From Phytophthora colocasiae (lineage: Eukaryota; Oomycota; Peronosporomycetes; Peronosporales; Peronosporaceae), in NCBI GenBank assembly GCA_018806915.1, contig JAGKQI010000090.1, forward strand, positions 806,001 through 870,000: 64,000 nt of DNA. The letters are read 5' to 3'. Below, one piece after another: positions 54,019 through 63,780 of this stretch. The notes under the pieces are model-generated. The model was not told the origin of the DNA, searched no databases, and worked only from the letters and a program-made list of their open reading frames with translations. The stretch's first letter is position 1. Every line of letters begins with the position of its first letter. Position numbers and translations under genes: made by a program.

Positions 54019-55629
54019 TTATTGAATCGGCGCACCCTTGTCTTGCCTCGACGTGCTATCACCCCACCTCCATGCATCCAGCCACACCGTCCAATATCGC
54101 TGTGCATCTGGGCATTCCCATGCTAGGTGTATCGTTCCACCCTCACTCGAGTGTGCGCAACTCGGCGCCTGACAGTGCATACCCTCCTCCTCGCCGGCCC
54201 ATGCTCTGAGACGGTTCATCTTTAGTCTGTACATGTTCTGCCTATGATATGCCGATGCTCCTTCCATCCGATGAATTTTCCTCCATGCTAGCTTGTCTAA
54301 TGCGCTCGCCACCGCTGCATTCTGGTCGTACATCTTGCCTCTTATCCGTTTGTGGACTGCCCTCGCTTCCTTGGCCACTGCCCTATTGACCAGCTGTTTA
54401 TAACTTCTGCGTGATTGTGTCCACCTTCTCTTCCCGACCCATAGGGGCATCATCTTACTCCACCTCGGGTGCGGTGCCACGCTCACCGTCCTTGCGTCCA
54501 CCTTCAGGAAAGCCGCTACCGCCTCCGCTGCCGTCTGCTTGTCCACCGCCCAATCAATTTGTTGGCCGCTGAAACCCCACGAATGCTCGATCGTGGGCTT
54601 AGATCCTGCTCCTGCCTCAAACACGTGATGCTGATCTTCCAGTTTGTGCACCACTGTCAATAGCGCTTCATCCCGTTGGGCCCCTGCCAGCTCCGGGTAG
54701 TTGGTCAGGATGCACAAACAGATATCTCTGAATTGGTGAGCCATCCTGCTCTCCAATGGCATAACGTGTGTCTTGGGGCACATCAGCAGTGCTCCATCGT
54801 CCTCGTGGGTGATGTCAATCAAATCCCCAAGCGTGAAGCCCTGCGTTCTTGGGAATATGTCTTTATAGTCTGTCCACTTCCCCCGATGCCCTTGCGAGTT
54901 TCCCACCCACATACTTTGCAACTGCACCAGTCGGATGGCCGCCATCGAGCACTCCCCAGCTTCTTGCCTCCTCCTCCTCTTCTTACTTATCAACCTCTCT
55001 TTCGCGTCTCCATAGCAACGAAGCACTAACCCCTTTGAAGTCCATTGCGTGACCATCCCTGCATTATACCGCAGCCCTTTCCTGAGTTCGCTCAATTGTG
55101 ACTCTGAATCGGCTACCGGCTCTGTCCTCTCCCTGAAAAAAGACTCCACCCATGGTTTGCCCGTAGCCCGTAATGACTTCCTCCATTTTCCTCGCTGTCC
55201 TGTTGGTGCCGTCGTGAGGTGATCGCAGTCACCGCTGTCCCTGAGCTGCAGGACGTCTCCGATTCTCTTCTTTGCGGGGTTGGTCGTCAACGCCCATTCT
55301 CCCACCACCATTGCACTCATAGCCATTAGCTCCGTTCTGAAATTGGGTACCCCGAGTCCGCCTTTGAGCACCTTTTGCTCCGCTAATGACGCTTGTACCA
55401 ACCCTTGTGGAGATCGATCGGGTACCCTAAAAACAGAACACCATACGTAATTCTTGATGGCTTGCTCTGCCTGCTTGCACAATTTCTCCGTCGGCCACGA
55501 ATGACGCGCTACATACAACAACTTTGGGATAATTATTGCTGACGCAATTTCCGCTCGCTGCTGTGCTGTATTCGTCTTGACTTCGGCCAGTGCCAACCGC
55601 ACCCTGAGCGCCGCAAAGCCTTGGTCCAC
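54019..55629 (-). pseudogene. LINE ORF2 segment after the reverse transcriptase
   Basis: A 536-codon frame continuing ORF2 after a shift near 55620: QGFAALRVRLALAEVKTNT, then SAIIIPKLLYVARHSWP, typical of the connection region behind LINE reverse transcriptases. Near the end is a zinc-knuckle-like CQAPSCAHSSEGGTIHLAWE followed by CPDAQRYW, a CCHC arrangement common at this position in LINEs. Confidence 0.75.
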
Positions 55630-58349
55630 GCCTCAATGACTGTGTCGCCTGATCCCGCGATGTGGCCCAAGTATCTGGTGCTCGTTGCCACCGTCACTTC
55701 ATCCACCTGCGATGTTGCTGCCGCTCTTCCATTGTCCACCCTTGTTTCTGCCTCCGAATCTCGACTCTCCCCCGTTTTCCCCAAGCTCAGAGCCACGGAT
55801 TTTTTAACATTCAGTTTGAGTCCTGACACCACTGAGAACTCCCGTACAAGCTGGATAGCCACCTGCTGCATCCTCCCACTTGCTATGTAAATAGCAGTGT
55901 CATCGGCGTATCCCGCAATTTGCAGTGTAGACTCAGAGTTGCTCTCGTCCAGCGGAATTCCCCTTATTCTGCTGTCACCTTCCACAACGTCATACAGCAA
56001 ATCTACTGCTATTATGAAGAGCAATGGGGCTAAGGGGCAGCCTTGTCTAATCCCGCTGGTGACATCCAGTGTTTCGGATAGCTGGCCGTTAGCTAGAAAT
56101 TGTACCGTTGTCCCAGCATGAATCGTCCGTATGATCCTTAGTATCTTCGGCGGGAAGCCCTTGGCCTCAAGTACTGCCATTAGATACTCTCTATCCAGGG
56201 AGTCATACGCTTTGGCAAAGTCCAGCATCAGGACTTGCGCCTCGGATAGCTGGTCGTTGTTTTGACAAATGTGCTTTGCCACCTCCAGCATATCGATGAC
56301 TTCGTGAATTGTCCGTCCAGGCACAAACCCGCCTTGGCGAGCACTGACCAACTTGTCCACGTATCGCCTGACTCGCCATGCCAGGATTCTCGTGAATATT
56401 TTGTAGTCGCTGTTCAACAGAGCGATGGGCCGGTAGTTCATCGGGTTCGTATGATCTCCACCCTTCCCTATACTGAAGATGTACGCCTCTAAGAAGCTTT
56501 GCGGTGTGTGCCCCTCCTGCATGCATTCGTTGAAAAGCTGCTCCAAAATCGGCACCAAGCACGTACTATGGTCTTTGTACCATTCGTTTCCTAATGCGTC
56601 TGGCCCACACGCTTTCCCTGTCTTGCACGCTGCTATCGCTGCCGCAACTTCTTCTTCTGTAATGGGGTCATCCAGATCCGACATGTCAATTTTAGCCCAC
56701 TTGCCACTATATTTGCGAATGAACTCCGCTATTGATGACCGGTCTTCCGCCGTCCCATTCAAAATCTCCTCCCAACTGTCCTTGAGGATGTTTGCTTTGT
56801 CATGCTCATCCCTGTAGTGGCCTCCGATTGTTGGCGTGAGCTTCATGATGGTATTGCTCCCATACTTCGTGCATATTCTCCGATAAAACTGCTTAGAGGT
56901 GGCCTTTGCACTCCACTGGTTTTTGGCCACCAGCACTCTGCACCTCATCGCTCGCCGCGCTGTCTGTACTTGGTGAAGCGTTTCTAGGAGTTGTCGGCGA
57001 TCATCCTGATCGTCCTCCCCACCGCCTAGCCTCAACAATCGCGTCTTAATTCTCTTTATCTTCTGTCTCCAACCCTGGGTTGCTCGTTGCTTCACTTTCT
57101 TCGTGAGCATCTGCATCTGACCTCTCATGTCGTCCTTGAAAAGTCCCCACGTTGTCTCCAAGTCCCCATGCTTAGTCTGTGACAGTCTGACTTTGAATTC
57201 ATCCAATTTCGTCTGGATGAGACTGTGGGTTGCAGCTAGGGCAAAGGCTGGTGGCGGGTAGACTTTTGGTCTTTTCTTCATCCGGATTACCCCATTGGGT
57301 GAGTGGAGCTCCAACAGTACCGCTCTGTGATCTGACCGGCAAATAGCCTCCACAGTTTCCACACCGCGCACAAATTGTCCACACTCTGCGCTCACATACA
57401 GCCGGTCAATCCGCGACGAACCCGCTTCACCCTTACTTCCAGAATGAAAGTGTGTGTGATGCTGTTGTGCGTAGTTAGCCAGCGCCTCTCCTCCATCACT
57501 ACTGGGGAAGTGATATGCCCCTGCGTCGACTAGGTTCCATTTCTCTATGATCCTCAGGAGCTCGGGTGCCCCAATGTCTCCCGCTCTTTCAGTTCCCCGC
57601 CTGTCGATGTTACTGCTAAGCACGCAGTTGAAATCTCCGCCACAGATGATGTCACAGCCTCTTGGTAGGTCCAATTGGGCCATTCTCCTGAAGAACTGTA
57701 CTCTCATCGCTCCATTAGAAGGTGCGTAGATGTTGACGAATATAATGGTACGTCCATCTAGCTCCCCGGTTGTCATTATGAGGTGCTCACTCCATTCCTC
57801 GCTCTTCCACGGTTGCATCTTTTTCACGGCCCCATATGGATTGACGAGGATGGCCACCCCCGCTCTCCTACCGCTCCCGGATGCCCAAAACGATAATTTC
57901 TCCGCCATGTGATGTTTGAATCCCCACATTGCTACATACTGACTGGCCACCGTCTCATGTTCTCCTAGGTTGAGATGGGTCTCCTGGATGAAAGTCACTG
58001 CTCTGTCTCCTCGTATGTGTTGCTCTTTGAAGCCTTGCATCTTTCTCCCTATGTTGTGTATGTGCATCGCCAACCCTCTGACATTTTGCGTCGTAATGCC
58101 AATGGTCCTATCTTGCTGATGCCGAATTCTATTGTTCCTCCCCTCATCATCTCTCTGTCTTCTTCTCCTTTCCTTTATTCGTTCACCATGAAGCCGATAC
58201 TCCCTCCTGACTGCCACCGCACTCTCCTTTTGTGTTACCGCCCGAAAGTGATTGCGGAGGGTTGCTCTCTCTCCCCTATCGTGTACCTTCACATCTGCCA
58301 TGACTTCCCTCCCCCCCACTCCGACCTGTATATGATTTAGCCCCCCCAT
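55533..58349 (-). pseudogene. LINE ORF2: APE endonuclease and reverse transcriptase (3' end frameshifted)
   Basis: A 938-codon frame. Residues about 78-310 are an AP-endonuclease-like domain that nicks target DNA: TIGITTQNVRGL, FIQETHLN, FVNIYAPS, CGGDFNCVL and CRSDHRAVLLELH contain the expected Asn, Glu, Asp-Asn and Asp-His residues. Residues about 545-830 are reverse transcriptase: YRPIALLNSDYKIFTRILAW, ARQGGFVPGR, MLDFAKAYDSLDR, SGIRQGCPLAPLLF and the catalytic IAGYADDTAIYI (FADD/YADD box). The family frame is lost near 55620 (probably one base deleted), after which a stray tail follows. The start is one base after the ORF1 stop, with a run of seven G after the AT. Confidence 0.85.
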
Positions 58350-58350
58350 A

Positions 58351-61300
58351 CTATTGGCGTCGGGTGTCCTCCGTCACGTGCCATTGCCCCTCGGCTGGTG
58401 AGGAAGTGTCAGCTTGCTCAGGCGTCATTCTTTCCAGGCTGGTGGCGCTGGATGTCTGGCTGATGCTGGTGTTTTCTTGTCCCGCTGCTGAACTTGGAAC
58501 AACCGTCTGTTCCGCCTCCGTAGAGTGCTCAATTACTACATTCATCGACCCACCAGCTAGAGGTTCTGCGTCCCGATCATGGCTGTCTGATCGCATCTCT
58601 GCGATCGACGCACCACTTGTTGCAGCGATCTCTTCGAGTTCCTCGTCGTGAGTACGGAGACAGCGCTCCCCCGTGTCTCTCTCTGCATCCTTCCTTCTTG
58701 GCCCCTGTTTAGCTCCATTAAGGCCCCTAGTGTGAGTTGTTCTGACGTCTGAGCCCGATCTGGAGCTCATCTGCTCCTTAGCGTTTCTCCTGAAGGTGGT
58801 TAGTGCCTCAGCCGCAGCTTTCGCCGTCAGTCCCTTGTCATAGCCAATACAATCCAACCTGGTCCAACCATGCCGCTCTAGCACGTTGTTTCGTGTTGTA
58901 GCTAGAACCGCTATGTGCTCCGCGTACCTTGCATGTTCCTTCGCCGGGTAGTTCACCGCTTGGAAATGGTTGCCTTCAGCCGACCATCTGAGCACCATGA
59001 CTGGCGGTCTCACTCCTTCAGCCACTAAGTCCCTTAACAGCTTCAAGGCAGCTTCTGTTCCCATGGGGGAAACCGTTCCAGTCTCTATCATATCTCCTTC
59101 CTCTGTATCCACTTCTGCGTATGCATACGCCTGCATCCACGCCATATCTCCTTCGTGCACATCCAGCACGTACAGCGTTTCTCGAGCATGTAGCGCCATG
59201 GCTTTTAGATGCATCGGTCTGACCCAGTAACACTTCTGCACCGAAGCCTTAACCGACTTTCCACGTTGCTCGGCCAGGTGGTTCGCGATCGTGCATACTT
59301 GCCCCTCGATAGCTGAAACGTCCAGCCCCCAATATCCACTCGCCTCGGCTTCGGCTTTCATGTCTTCAGGATGCAGCTTTGCTTCATCTGCTAGATTTGC
59401 GATCATCTCATTGAGCACGGCCTTCTTGAGCATGTTGACTCTGGTAGCTACTTCCTTCGATGGCTGGTCAACACCTTCGGATTGATTGTATAAAGCTGCG
59501 TAAAACGCGATCCAACCACAGTGTCCATTTGCCGCTACGTTCACCACTTCCCCGCCCAATATCTCCAGCCATTTCATTAAGGGAGCACCAGTGTCCGTCG
59601 ACTTAGTTACTGCGACGATGGCGCATTCGCTGTCCTCGTCTCGTCTACCACCTTTTGGGGTGGCCGCGTGTGTGTCCTTATTGAGAGGGGCAGCATCATT
59701 TGACTCTTCACACACGGTGTTGTGCTCTTGATTCCTAGTGATTTTGGTAATCCCCACGTCCTGTGGAGAGCGACCAGTGACCGCCGCCATGTATTCATAT
59801 ATGAACTTCTGGAGATTGGGTTTGTCCTGTCTCCTGGCTCTGGTGTCGAGCCCCGTCAGACGTTTCTTTGTTGACGATCGACCTCGTGTGGGGGAATCTC
59901 TCAGTTTTAAAGTTGCCGTTTTCTGTGAGTCACCTCCCACCTTCGGTGGCTCATTGTCTAATCCCGGCACAGGTGCTTTTTCCTCGAGCTCCGCCATATC
60001 ATAGTCTATTTCTCCAGCTTCAGAGCACCCCTGCATAGGTTCCAATGCTCGCTGTCCATTCTCTTCCTCCTCTCCCATTAGATCGTCCTCTTGCTCTGCA
60101 TCGCACAGGTAGGCGCACCTCTCATCGGGCATTCCCCGCTCGTCGCCGAACTGCTGGTCGTCATCTGGAGTATCCGCCTGTGGTTCCTGGTTGTGCTGTG
60201 TTTCGATCGATTGCTCCCATTCACCTCTCGTTGAGCGCATTGCCTGAGCCCATTCCACCGGTAGTGTGGGTTTGTCCCCCCTGATAGCTTTGATCCTCTT
60301 CGTCGGAGAAAGCGAACGTGTCTTCTTTCTGGCCTGCCCTGCGGATCGTGCCAACCCCTCTGCTTTCTCGTTCTTTCTGCCCCTCTCGCCCCTCAATAGA
60401 GCTTCTAATTGGGCCATGGTTTTAGGCATTCCTGCCTCGCCCAGCCTAAAGTCTCTTGCAAATTTGAGTGCAGATGACGCTCCTACCACTTCCGCTGTAT
60501 GGGCTCTGCGCAAGCTCTCCAATTCTTGTGACTGTGCTTTGCAATTCTTCATGGAGTGCTCCGGCGCCAAACAGTGTTTGCACGGCCAATGTAAATGAAC
60601 CGCGGTATGATGTACCACAAGTTCCACGTCTCCAGCGACAATGTACCCTTTGTTGAGCAGCGCCTTCGGGCACTCCGCAGCCTTCACCCTCACACACCAA
60701 TGTTGCTCTCTAAGACCTCCTGACTGTGCTGTTGCATGGATCAATTCTTGCACTTTGAGTCCTAATCCGTCTTTGAGCATGCTGAAAAGCTCACGCGAGG
60801 ACAGTTTTCCTTTCCGCACTTCCACTTCGAAGGAATAATAGTCAAGCAGCACCAACTCGTGAGTCTGCTGAGCTCTCGTTCTGATCTGTTCGTAATCCAC
60901 CAGCGTCAATAACTTGGACGCTAGCGGTACTTGCCACCCTACCCATCTGGCTGCGGTTTGCCTCCCCTTGAATGTCACTATGATTATCCGTTTTGTCATA
61001 TCCAGCTTGATTCTAGACAGGTCGCGTTTGAAGGCCTCGATCTCGTGCTTCTGCGCCGGTGCGGCTTCCGGCCCCGCGCTGATCTGAGCCAGTACAGCAT
61101 GGTCTGGCATGTTATCGTAAAAGCGCTGTCCAGGTAGGAGATGAGCGTATATTTGATACTCTAGAGCCATGAAGATGTCCTCAAAGCACGCTAACTCCTC
61201 GGGCTCCATGGACTGCTTTAGAAAGGGGGGCACTCCGGGCCCTTCAATCTCATGGTTGAGTATCATCACAATCGCACGTTCCTCGTCCTCGGTTCGCTTC

Positions 61301-62061
61301 CTTAACTGAGATACCGGCTTTGCCGGCTGGAGACAGATCGTCCGCAGCCTCTCAATCTCATTATCTCCCTGTTGTGGTAAGTTAAGCCCGCTTGCTGGTT
61401 GAACGGCTGCCAGGAAGGACTTAGCTTCCCCACTGAGCTTTGTCTCACCCCTTTTGTCTTGCTGAGTTATGGTGAAGCACCTCAGCCGATCCTCGACCTC
61501 TCTTTGGGATTCTTGATCGATCACGATCCATTCTGTCATCAGCTGCGCTATCCGTTCGTGATGCTGCACATTGTTCGCGTCCCAGTTGCTGACAAGGCCC
61601 CGATATTGATCCGTCTGCCAACTTGGTGCCTCATCGCTCCAATCACGACATAACTCTTCGTCTCCTTTGGTTCTGCGAGCCACCGCCGAGAACTTATTCA
61701 GGTAAGCAACTCGGCGTCTCTCCTTCGCCAAGTCCGCGAGTTTCATCACTGTTTGCATCACATATTCCGGCGCAGCTCTGGCCAGCAGATATTTCCGTAA
61801 CTGCTCAAATACTACAGCCCCAGAGCCATCATCTATTTGCCCTGTCTTCTCTCTTCTTCTCCCGGGTGCTCTATTTCTTCCGAGAGGTGCCTCATTCGAC
61901 TTGAGCTTCCGCTGGCTATGCCTCAACGCACTCCGATCTTCATCTTGCCGAGCCTTTCGCTGTTCCCTCTTGGACTCTCCCACCACAGTCCACTGATCCT
62001 CCTCCCGGGGTGCCCTAGTTACACTCCCTTCCTTTCCTTCGCTTTCATGCGTGGCCACCAT
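58351..62061 (-). CDS. LINE ORF1 with CCHC zinc knuckle and OTU-like protease domain
   Basis: An uninterrupted 1,236-aa protein, far longer than usual LINE ORF1 proteins. Charged N-terminal half; a CCHC knuckle CKHCLAPEHSMKNC at about residue 497 (RNA binding, as in Gag-like proteins); long Glu/Lys-rich linkers. Residues about 830-1045 look like an OTU-family cysteine protease (deubiquitinase fold): NVAANGHCGWIAFYAAL with the Cys in the DGxC position (Asn in place of Asp) and GNHFQAVNYP supplying the His. It may cleave ubiquitin-like modifiers or process element proteins; this is inference. Being intact while ORF2 is broken, it could in principle still be made if transcribed. Confidence 0.8.
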   Translation of the reverse strand: MVATHESEGKEGSVTRAPREEDQWTVVGESKREQRKARQDEDRSALRHSQRKLKSNEAPLGRNRAPGRRREKTGQIDDGSGAVVFEQLRKYLLARAAPEYVMQTVMKLADLAKERRRVAYLNKFSAVARRTKGDEELCRDWSDEAPSWQTDQYRGLVSNWDANNVQHHERIAQLMTEWIVIDQESQREVEDRLRCFTITQQDKRGETKLSGEAKSFLAAVQPASGLNLPQQGDNEIERLRTICLQPAKPVSQLRKRTEDEERAIVMILNHEIEGPGVPPFLKQSMEPEELACFEDIFMALEYQIYAHLLPGQRFYDNMPDHAVLAQISAGPEAAPAQKHEIEAFKRDLSRIKLDMTKRIIIVTFKGRQTAARWVGWQVPLASKLLTLVDYEQIRTRAQQTHELVLLDYYSFEVEVRKGKLSSRELFSMLKDGLGLKVQELIHATAQSGGLREQHWCVRVKAAECPKALLNKGYIVAGDVELVVHHTAVHLHWPCKHCLAPEHSMKNCKAQSQELESLRRAHTAEVVGASSALKFARDFRLGEAGMPKTMAQLEALLRGERGRKNEKAEGLARSAGQARKKTRSLSPTKRIKAIRGDKPTLPVEWAQAMRSTRGEWEQSIETQHNQEPQADTPDDDQQFGDERGMPDERCAYLCDAEQEDDLMGEEEENGQRALEPMQGCSEAGEIDYDMAELEEKAPVPGLDNEPPKVGGDSQKTATLKLRDSPTRGRSSTKKRLTGLDTRARRQDKPNLQKFIYEYMAAVTGRSPQDVGITKITRNQEHNTVCEESNDAAPLNKDTHAATPKGGRRDEDSECAIVAVTKSTDTGAPLMKWLEILGGEVVNVAANGHCGWIAFYAALYNQSEGVDQPSKEVATRVNMLKKAVLNEMIANLADEAKLHPEDMKAEAEASGYWGLDVSAIEGQVCTIANHLAEQRGKSVKASVQKCYWVRPMHLKAMALHARETLYVLDVHEGDMAWMQAYAYAEVDTEEGDMIETGTVSPMGTEAALKLLRDLVAEGVRPPVMVLRWSAEGNHFQAVNYPAKEHARYAEHIAVLATTRNNVLERHGWTRLDCIGYDKGLTAKAAAEALTTFRRNAKEQMSSRSGSDVRTTHTRGLNGAKQGPRRKDAERDTGERCLRTHDEELEEIAATSGASIAEMRSDSHDRDAEPLAGGSMNVVIEHSTEAEQTVVPSSAAGQENTSISQTSSATSLERMTPEQADTSSPAEGQWHVTEDTRRQ

Positions 62062-62290
62062 GACAGGTAGGAAGTCTTCTCCCTTCCTGCCGTTGCCGCC
62101 GCTCTTGCAGCTTCTTGTGATCGCGTGCCGCGTGTTCTTCGCTCACCCGACGCGACTCTTGAGCGGCACTTGCTGTTTGTATACCCGGGGGTTTCTGCGC
62201 CCTTCCTAGCGCCCCCCGGTGAGTCGTTGATCTTTTGCGGGGTTCCTGCTCAGGTCCGAGGGCCTGAGGGGTCGCCGGCAAATCGGGAAG
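62062..62290 (-). other. LINE 5' untranslated region
   Basis: From the element's 5' border to the ORF1 start. A GC-rich 78-codon frame (62045-62281) overlaps it and the ORF1 start; I regard it as fortuitous. Confidence 0.6.
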
Positions 62291-62306
62291 AGATGATCGA
62301 TTTGAT
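62291..62306. repeat. 16-bp target-site duplication, 5' side of the LINE
   Basis: AGATGATCGATTTGAT, identical to 52957-52972. Confidence 0.92.
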
Positions 62307-62591
62307 GGCCAAACGACCGAGTTGCTTCATATCCTTCTGGTCGGCGATACCGATCACCAACGAAGAGAAAACGAGCGGGAAGACGATGAATTGGATCGTG
62401 CGGAGGAACAGATTCTTCATCGGGGCAGCCTTCTCCGAGAACGTAGGGGCGAACTGACCGAGGATGATACCGATGACCATACCGACGATGATCCAGAAGG
62501 TCAAGGACGTGAGCGCTCTCCGAGCCCACGACTTCTTCTCTTCCGGGACAGGTGGGTCCATAGCTTGGTAGTTGTTGTCGTTGATGGCCAT
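62291..62591 (-). pseudogene. Symporter copy 3, 5' portion
   Basis: Starts at 62591 with MAINDNNYQAMDPPVPEEKK and runs to LGRLAIKSII, where the LINE is inserted (residue about 100). Translation then enters element DNA and stops after about 12 foreign residues. Confidence 0.9.
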
Positions 62592-62612
62592 CGTCTTCTG
62601 CGACCGAGGAGG

Positions 62613-62629
62613 TGAATTCCAGAATGAGC
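62613..62629 (-). promoter_or_regulatory. Core promoter of symporter copy 3, flanking element altered
   Basis: On the minus strand CTCATTCTGGAATTCAC keeps the initiator (TCATTCT) but the flanking element reads AATTCA where copies 1 and 2 have AATTTG. Confidence 0.55.
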
Positions 62630-62978
62630 AGAGTCCGTCGTTGCCTGCCGGTGGATTCGTGCGTCCCCGATCGTTTACCCATCTACAAACCGACGTACCA
62701 CAGAGCTCCCGCTCCGTATCTCGTCCAAGGTGTCCCTCCTCATTGAGTCCCTCCTCAGGGGTCCTCAAATCTCGCCATCTCGAATGCTGATGTGTTACAC
62801 TTTCACGTTGAAGAAACTTTTGATTGAACTATGAATTAATTTCCTACTAGTAAAGGTATTCTGGTAAAACGCTAGTGCTCGTCATGGATCACACTCGGTG
62901 GCCGACTTGAAGCATTTGGGTCTTTACCGACAAAGGTTGTCAATGCTGCGATCTTCAGTGTCAGTACTAGTGTACTCC

Positions 62979-63780
62979 GCCAACATGTTTGCTAGAATTA
63001 CTACACACTAACTTACTGTTAGTGCTGTTAGCAAACGTGTTACCCTGTTTGTTGTGGACTTCCTATATAACTACAGTACTATGGTAGTATTGTCCTTGCG
63101 CAGCCGATGCGTCGCTGTCTTCAGTAGCTTCGTCTTTCAAGTCTTCAATCACGCGTCTCATGTAGTCCGTAGAGTCCTCCGTATCGAGCAGAGCGAAGTA
63201 TGTACTACAGAGAAACACTAACTTCTCAACTTTGTCTGCTGTCAAGCGATTGCGGCGTTTAGACCACACGAAAGCAAAGGCACTCCAAACACGTTCTGCA
63301 GCAGCAGAAGAGGTAGGAACCGTAAAGAGTCTCGTTGCAATTGGAGCCAAGAGTGGGAATTCAGTCACACCATGATCTAGCAAGATATATCGCTTTGTCG
63401 ATTTTTGTCGACTTGGCAGGCGGTGTAGCGACGTTGAATGCGTCTAAGTAAGACCGGGCCTTCTTGGATGGAGAGGGCATCTCAAAGCACCTGGTCGCGG
63501 TCTTTACGACGGTGACCTCGTTGTTTAAAAAAGTAAACTGAGAGACGAACGAGGGCGGTTGGCGCTTCGATAGCCAACCGATCATTGTCATCTGACCGCC
63601 AACGATATGTGAAGCAGCTGGAAAGGGCTCGGTCTTTGATACCAATAGCGCAAAACCCGCGACAGAAAGCTTCAACATTCAACAGAACTGTGGGCTCAGG
63701 ATCAGTAAGCGACGGGTGAGCGTCTAACTCCACCAACATGTTAGTAAAATTTACTACACACTAACTAACTGTTTATATAC
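62979..63780. repeat. Imperfect direct repeat flanking a hAT fragment
   Basis: CCAACATGTTTG...TTACTACACACTAACTTACTG at about 62983-63022 recurs in the same orientation at about 63734-63774 with a few differences. It spans the region around the hAT start codon, suggesting nested or tandem truncated copies. Confidence 0.6.
63063..63739 (-). pseudogene. hAT transposase fragment
   Basis: The 63063-63383 frame holds VPTSSAAAERVWSAFAFVWS followed by KRRNRLTADKVEKLVFLC, the C-terminal dimerisation region of hAT transposases. Upstream frames (63361-63678 and 63482-63739, the latter starting MLVELDAHPSLTDPEPT) seem to belong to the same protein in shifted frames. The catalytic core is missing or unrecognisable, so it is dead. 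Confidence 0.65.

Larger units (their letters stand above)
52973..62290 (-). mobile_element. Non-LTR retrotransposon (LINE), about 9.3 kb, full length by structure
   Basis: The element lies on the minus strand: 5' end at 62290, 3' end with a run of 12 A (T at 52973-52984 on the plus strand). It is bounded by a 16-bp target-site duplication and splits a symporter gene. It has a 5' UTR of about 229 bp, ORF1 (58351-62061), ORF2 starting 1 base after ORF1, an RNase H region and a short 3' UTR (52985-53121). The endonuclease is of the APE type. I cannot assign the clade with certainty; APE plus RNase H points to the I/R1/Tad side of LINEs rather than to L1. Confidence 0.92.

Noticed and set aside
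62045..62281. 78-codon frame at the LINE 5' end as an extra ORF
   Set aside because: GC-rich and compositionally simple, overlapping the ORF1 start; no support for translation.
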